Assembly: GCA_036274645.1 (NCBI GenBank)
Contig: DASUFH010000265.1
Span: forward strand, 1 to 7,120
DNA from: DASUFH01 sp036274645
Lineage (GTDB): Bacteria > Acidobacteriota > Terriglobia > 20CM-2-55-15
Length of the DNA stretch: 7,120 bases
Reading direction: 5' to 3'
In this document: positions 5,794 to 7,120 of the stretch, one piece after another
Position numbering within the stretch: the stretch's first letter is position 1
Layout: every line of letters starts with the position of its first letter
Program-made: the position numbers and the translations under genes
The notes under the pieces: generated by a model
What the model saw: the letters and a program-made list of their open reading frames with translations, nothing else
The model's database searches: none
Told to the model about the DNA's origin: nothing

Positions 5794-7120
5794 CTATTTC
5801 AGACTGGCGAGTTCCTTCAGCGCGGTCTGCGCGAGACTCTTTTCCTTGAAGTCCTGCGAACTTGTCGCGGCCCTCTGCAGAGCGGTCCGGGCTTCAGCGT
5901 ACTCCTTCGTCTCCCTGTAAATAAGACCCAGGTGGTACTGCAACTGCGGGTTGTCGGGCTCCTTCGATACGGCGAATCGCAGCTGTTCGCGCGCCAGAGC
6001 GGCGTTGCCCATCTTGTAGTAAATCCAGCCGAGCGTATCGGCGATGCTGCCGTTCTCCGGCTGCTTCTTTCGGGCCATCTGCGCAAGGTTCAGGGCCGTG
6101 TTCAGGTCGTTTCCTTCTTCCGCCAGGATCCAGGCCAGATTGTTCGCCGGGCCCTCCGCGTTCGGATCGAGATCCAGCGCCTGCCGATACAGTTTCTTGG
6201 CTTCCTCCATATTGCCCTGATTCTGGTAGAGGAGAGCCTTGACGGCGTACGCGCTGGCATTCTTCGGATTCTGCGCAATCAGGTCATCCAGCTTCTTGAT
6301 TCCATCGTCCACCCTGCCGGCCTTCATATAGCCGGCGAAGAGATAGGCGTTGGAACTCGCCAGCGAGGGATCCTTTTCCAGCGCTTTCTTGAACGCCTTT
6401 TCGGCTTCGTCCGACTTGCCGCTCTGGGTGTAGGCCATGCCCAGCAACTCATAGTGAAACGCCTTCTTCTTGTTGTCGGGGACCGCGTTGATCTTTTCGA
6501 TGGCCTTGTCCGGCGTTTTGGACCGGATGTACAGAAGGGTCAATTCGCGGAGGATTTCCGGCGCCTCCGGCCTCAGTTCCCCGGCGCGGAGCAGATTCTT
6601 TTCGGCTTCGCCGGTCCTGCCGCGTGATTCGTTGTATGCGGCCATTTGCCGGAGGATAAACACGTTGTCGGGCTGTTCCTTGACGAGAGCGTTGAGTTCG
6701 CGTTCGGCCTCTGCGTAGTTCTTGTCCCCCCGGTCCAACACGGCCTTCAGCAGCCGCGCCGGTGGAAAATCAGGCCGGATTTCCAGCGCCTTGCGGACTT
6801 CGTTGCGCGCGTCAGCGGTCTTGCCCTGATTCAGAAAGACCTCGCCCAGCGCCACCCGGGCCGGAAGATATCGGCTGTCCACCGCAAGTGATTTCTGATA
6901 GTGGAAGATCGCCTGGTCGCCTTTTCCTTTCTGCAGGGCGATATTCCCGAGAAAGTAGTGGGCCTGGGGAAAGCGGCTGTCGAGCGCGGGATTCCTGCCC
7001 AGGGTTTCCTCCGCTTCGTTATATTGACCGCTGAAGAACTGGAGTTCCCCGAGCAGGACATACCCCGTCGGGTCGCCGGGCTTTGCCTTGATCAACTGGT
7101 CGATCTCTTTGCGGGCGCGG
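5794..7120 (-). CDS. Tetratricopeptide-repeat protein, probable PrsT-like (partial, N-terminus outside window)
   Basis: The open frame enters from the right edge and ends at TAG 5796-5794, giving 441 visible residues. There is no in-window start: the TTG at 7095 is simply an internal Leu codon. Essentially all of it is TPR: about twelve consecutive units of about 34 residues with the usual G8/A20-type pattern, for example YHLGLIYRETKEYAEARTAL and LGEVFLNQGKTADARNEVRK. One unit near the middle (ending VPDNKKK) is degenerate. No cysteine and only two tryptophans are present. TPR arrays are protein-protein interaction scaffolds. The position immediately before prsK, 15 bp away, and the repeat-rich character fit PrsT, the large TPR lipoprotein (about 900 residues) of exosortase loci, which would be exported and lipid-anchored. 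The lipobox that would prove this lies outside the window. A generic periplasmic or cytoplasmic TPR protein is the alternative. Confidence 0.85.
   Translation of the reverse strand, partial: RARKEIDQLIKAKPGDPTGYVLLGELQFFSGQYNEAEETLGRNPALDSRFPQAHYFLGNIALQKGKGDQAIFHYQKSLAVDSRYLPARVALGEVFLNQGKTADARNEVRKALEIRPDFPPARLLKAVLDRGDKNYAEAERELNALVKEQPDNVFILRQMAAYNESRGRTGEAEKNLLRAGELRPEAPEILRELTLLYIRSKTPDKAIEKINAVPDNKKKAFHYELLGMAYTQSGKSDEAEKAFKKALEKDPSLASSNAYLFAGYMKAGRVDDGIKKLDDLIAQNPKNASAYAVKALLYQNQGNMEEAKKLYRQALDLDPNAEGPANNLAWILAEEGNDLNTALNLAQMARKKQPENGSIADTLGWIYYKMGNAALAREQLRFAVSKEPDNPQLQYHLGLIYRETKEYAEARTALQRAATSSQDFKEKSLAQTALKELASLK

Noticed and set aside
5932..6627. 231-codon plus-strand open frame opposite the TPR gene, with hydrophobic Leu/Val runs
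   Set aside because: Repeated Leu/Val patterns arise from reading the TPR codons in reverse. The periodicity follows the repeats on the other strand.
7093..7095. TTG as a start codon for the TPR protein
   Set aside because: The frame stays open upstream to the window edge (RARKEIDQ precedes it) and the TTG falls inside a TPR array, so it is an internal Leu codon.
5794..7120. Approximate 102-nt periodicity as a DNA tandem repeat
   Set aside because: The periodicity is at protein level (diverged 34-residue TPR units). The nucleotide sequence of the units differs too much for a true DNA repeat.

Overview
The window is one uninterrupted run of six minus-strand genes with almost no intergenic DNA. 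It reads as the middle of an exopolysaccharide locus of the exosortase/PEP-CTERM (XrtA) type. By eye the GC content is a little under 60%. The sensor kinase and the response regulator closely resemble PrsK and PrsR, the regulatory pair that accompanies exosortase and EPS genes in many Gram-negative environmental bacteria. That fits a Gram-negative soil or water bacterium, for example Acidobacteriota, Verrucomicrobiota or a proteobacterium. The taxon cannot be fixed from this sequence, and no exosortase or PEP-CTERM target protein lies inside the window.

In transcription order (right to left) the layout is: (1) 7120-5794, the C-terminal part of a tetratricopeptide-repeat protein, probably PrsT-like, with its start outside the window; (2) 5778-3628, the membrane histidine kinase PrsK; (3) 3635-2277, the sigma-54-dependent response regulator PrsR; (4) 2280-1792, a left-handed beta-helix sugar N-acetyltransferase of the WbpD/WlbB/WxcM-N type; (5) 1795-557, a NodB-type polysaccharide deacetylase; (6) 547-1, the N-terminal part of an O-antigen ligase/polymerase-like membrane protein that runs off the left edge.

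The genes are tightly packed. The TPR gene and prsK are 15 bp apart. prsK/prsR overlap by 8 bp, prsR/acetyltransferase by 4 bp (ATGA) and acetyltransferase/deacetylase by 4 bp (GTGA). The deacetylase and the ligase-like gene are 9 bp apart. This strongly suggests one transcript with translational coupling. No promoter, terminator, tRNA, rRNA, CRISPR array or mobile element was seen, and no stretch over 300 bases lacks a gene.

The likely logic is as follows. PrsK senses an unknown signal through its membrane bundle and/or GAF domain and phosphorylates PrsR. PrsR then activates RpoN-dependent promoters outside the window. The three downstream genes make or modify an extracellular polysaccharide: an amino-sugar acetyltransferase, a deacetylase and a ligase/polymerase. 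All six genes are recognisable family members. The more interesting points are that regulators and biosynthetic genes share one coupled operon, that an acetyltransferase and a deacetylase are directly coupled, and that the deacetylase has an altered motif 1 and no export signal.
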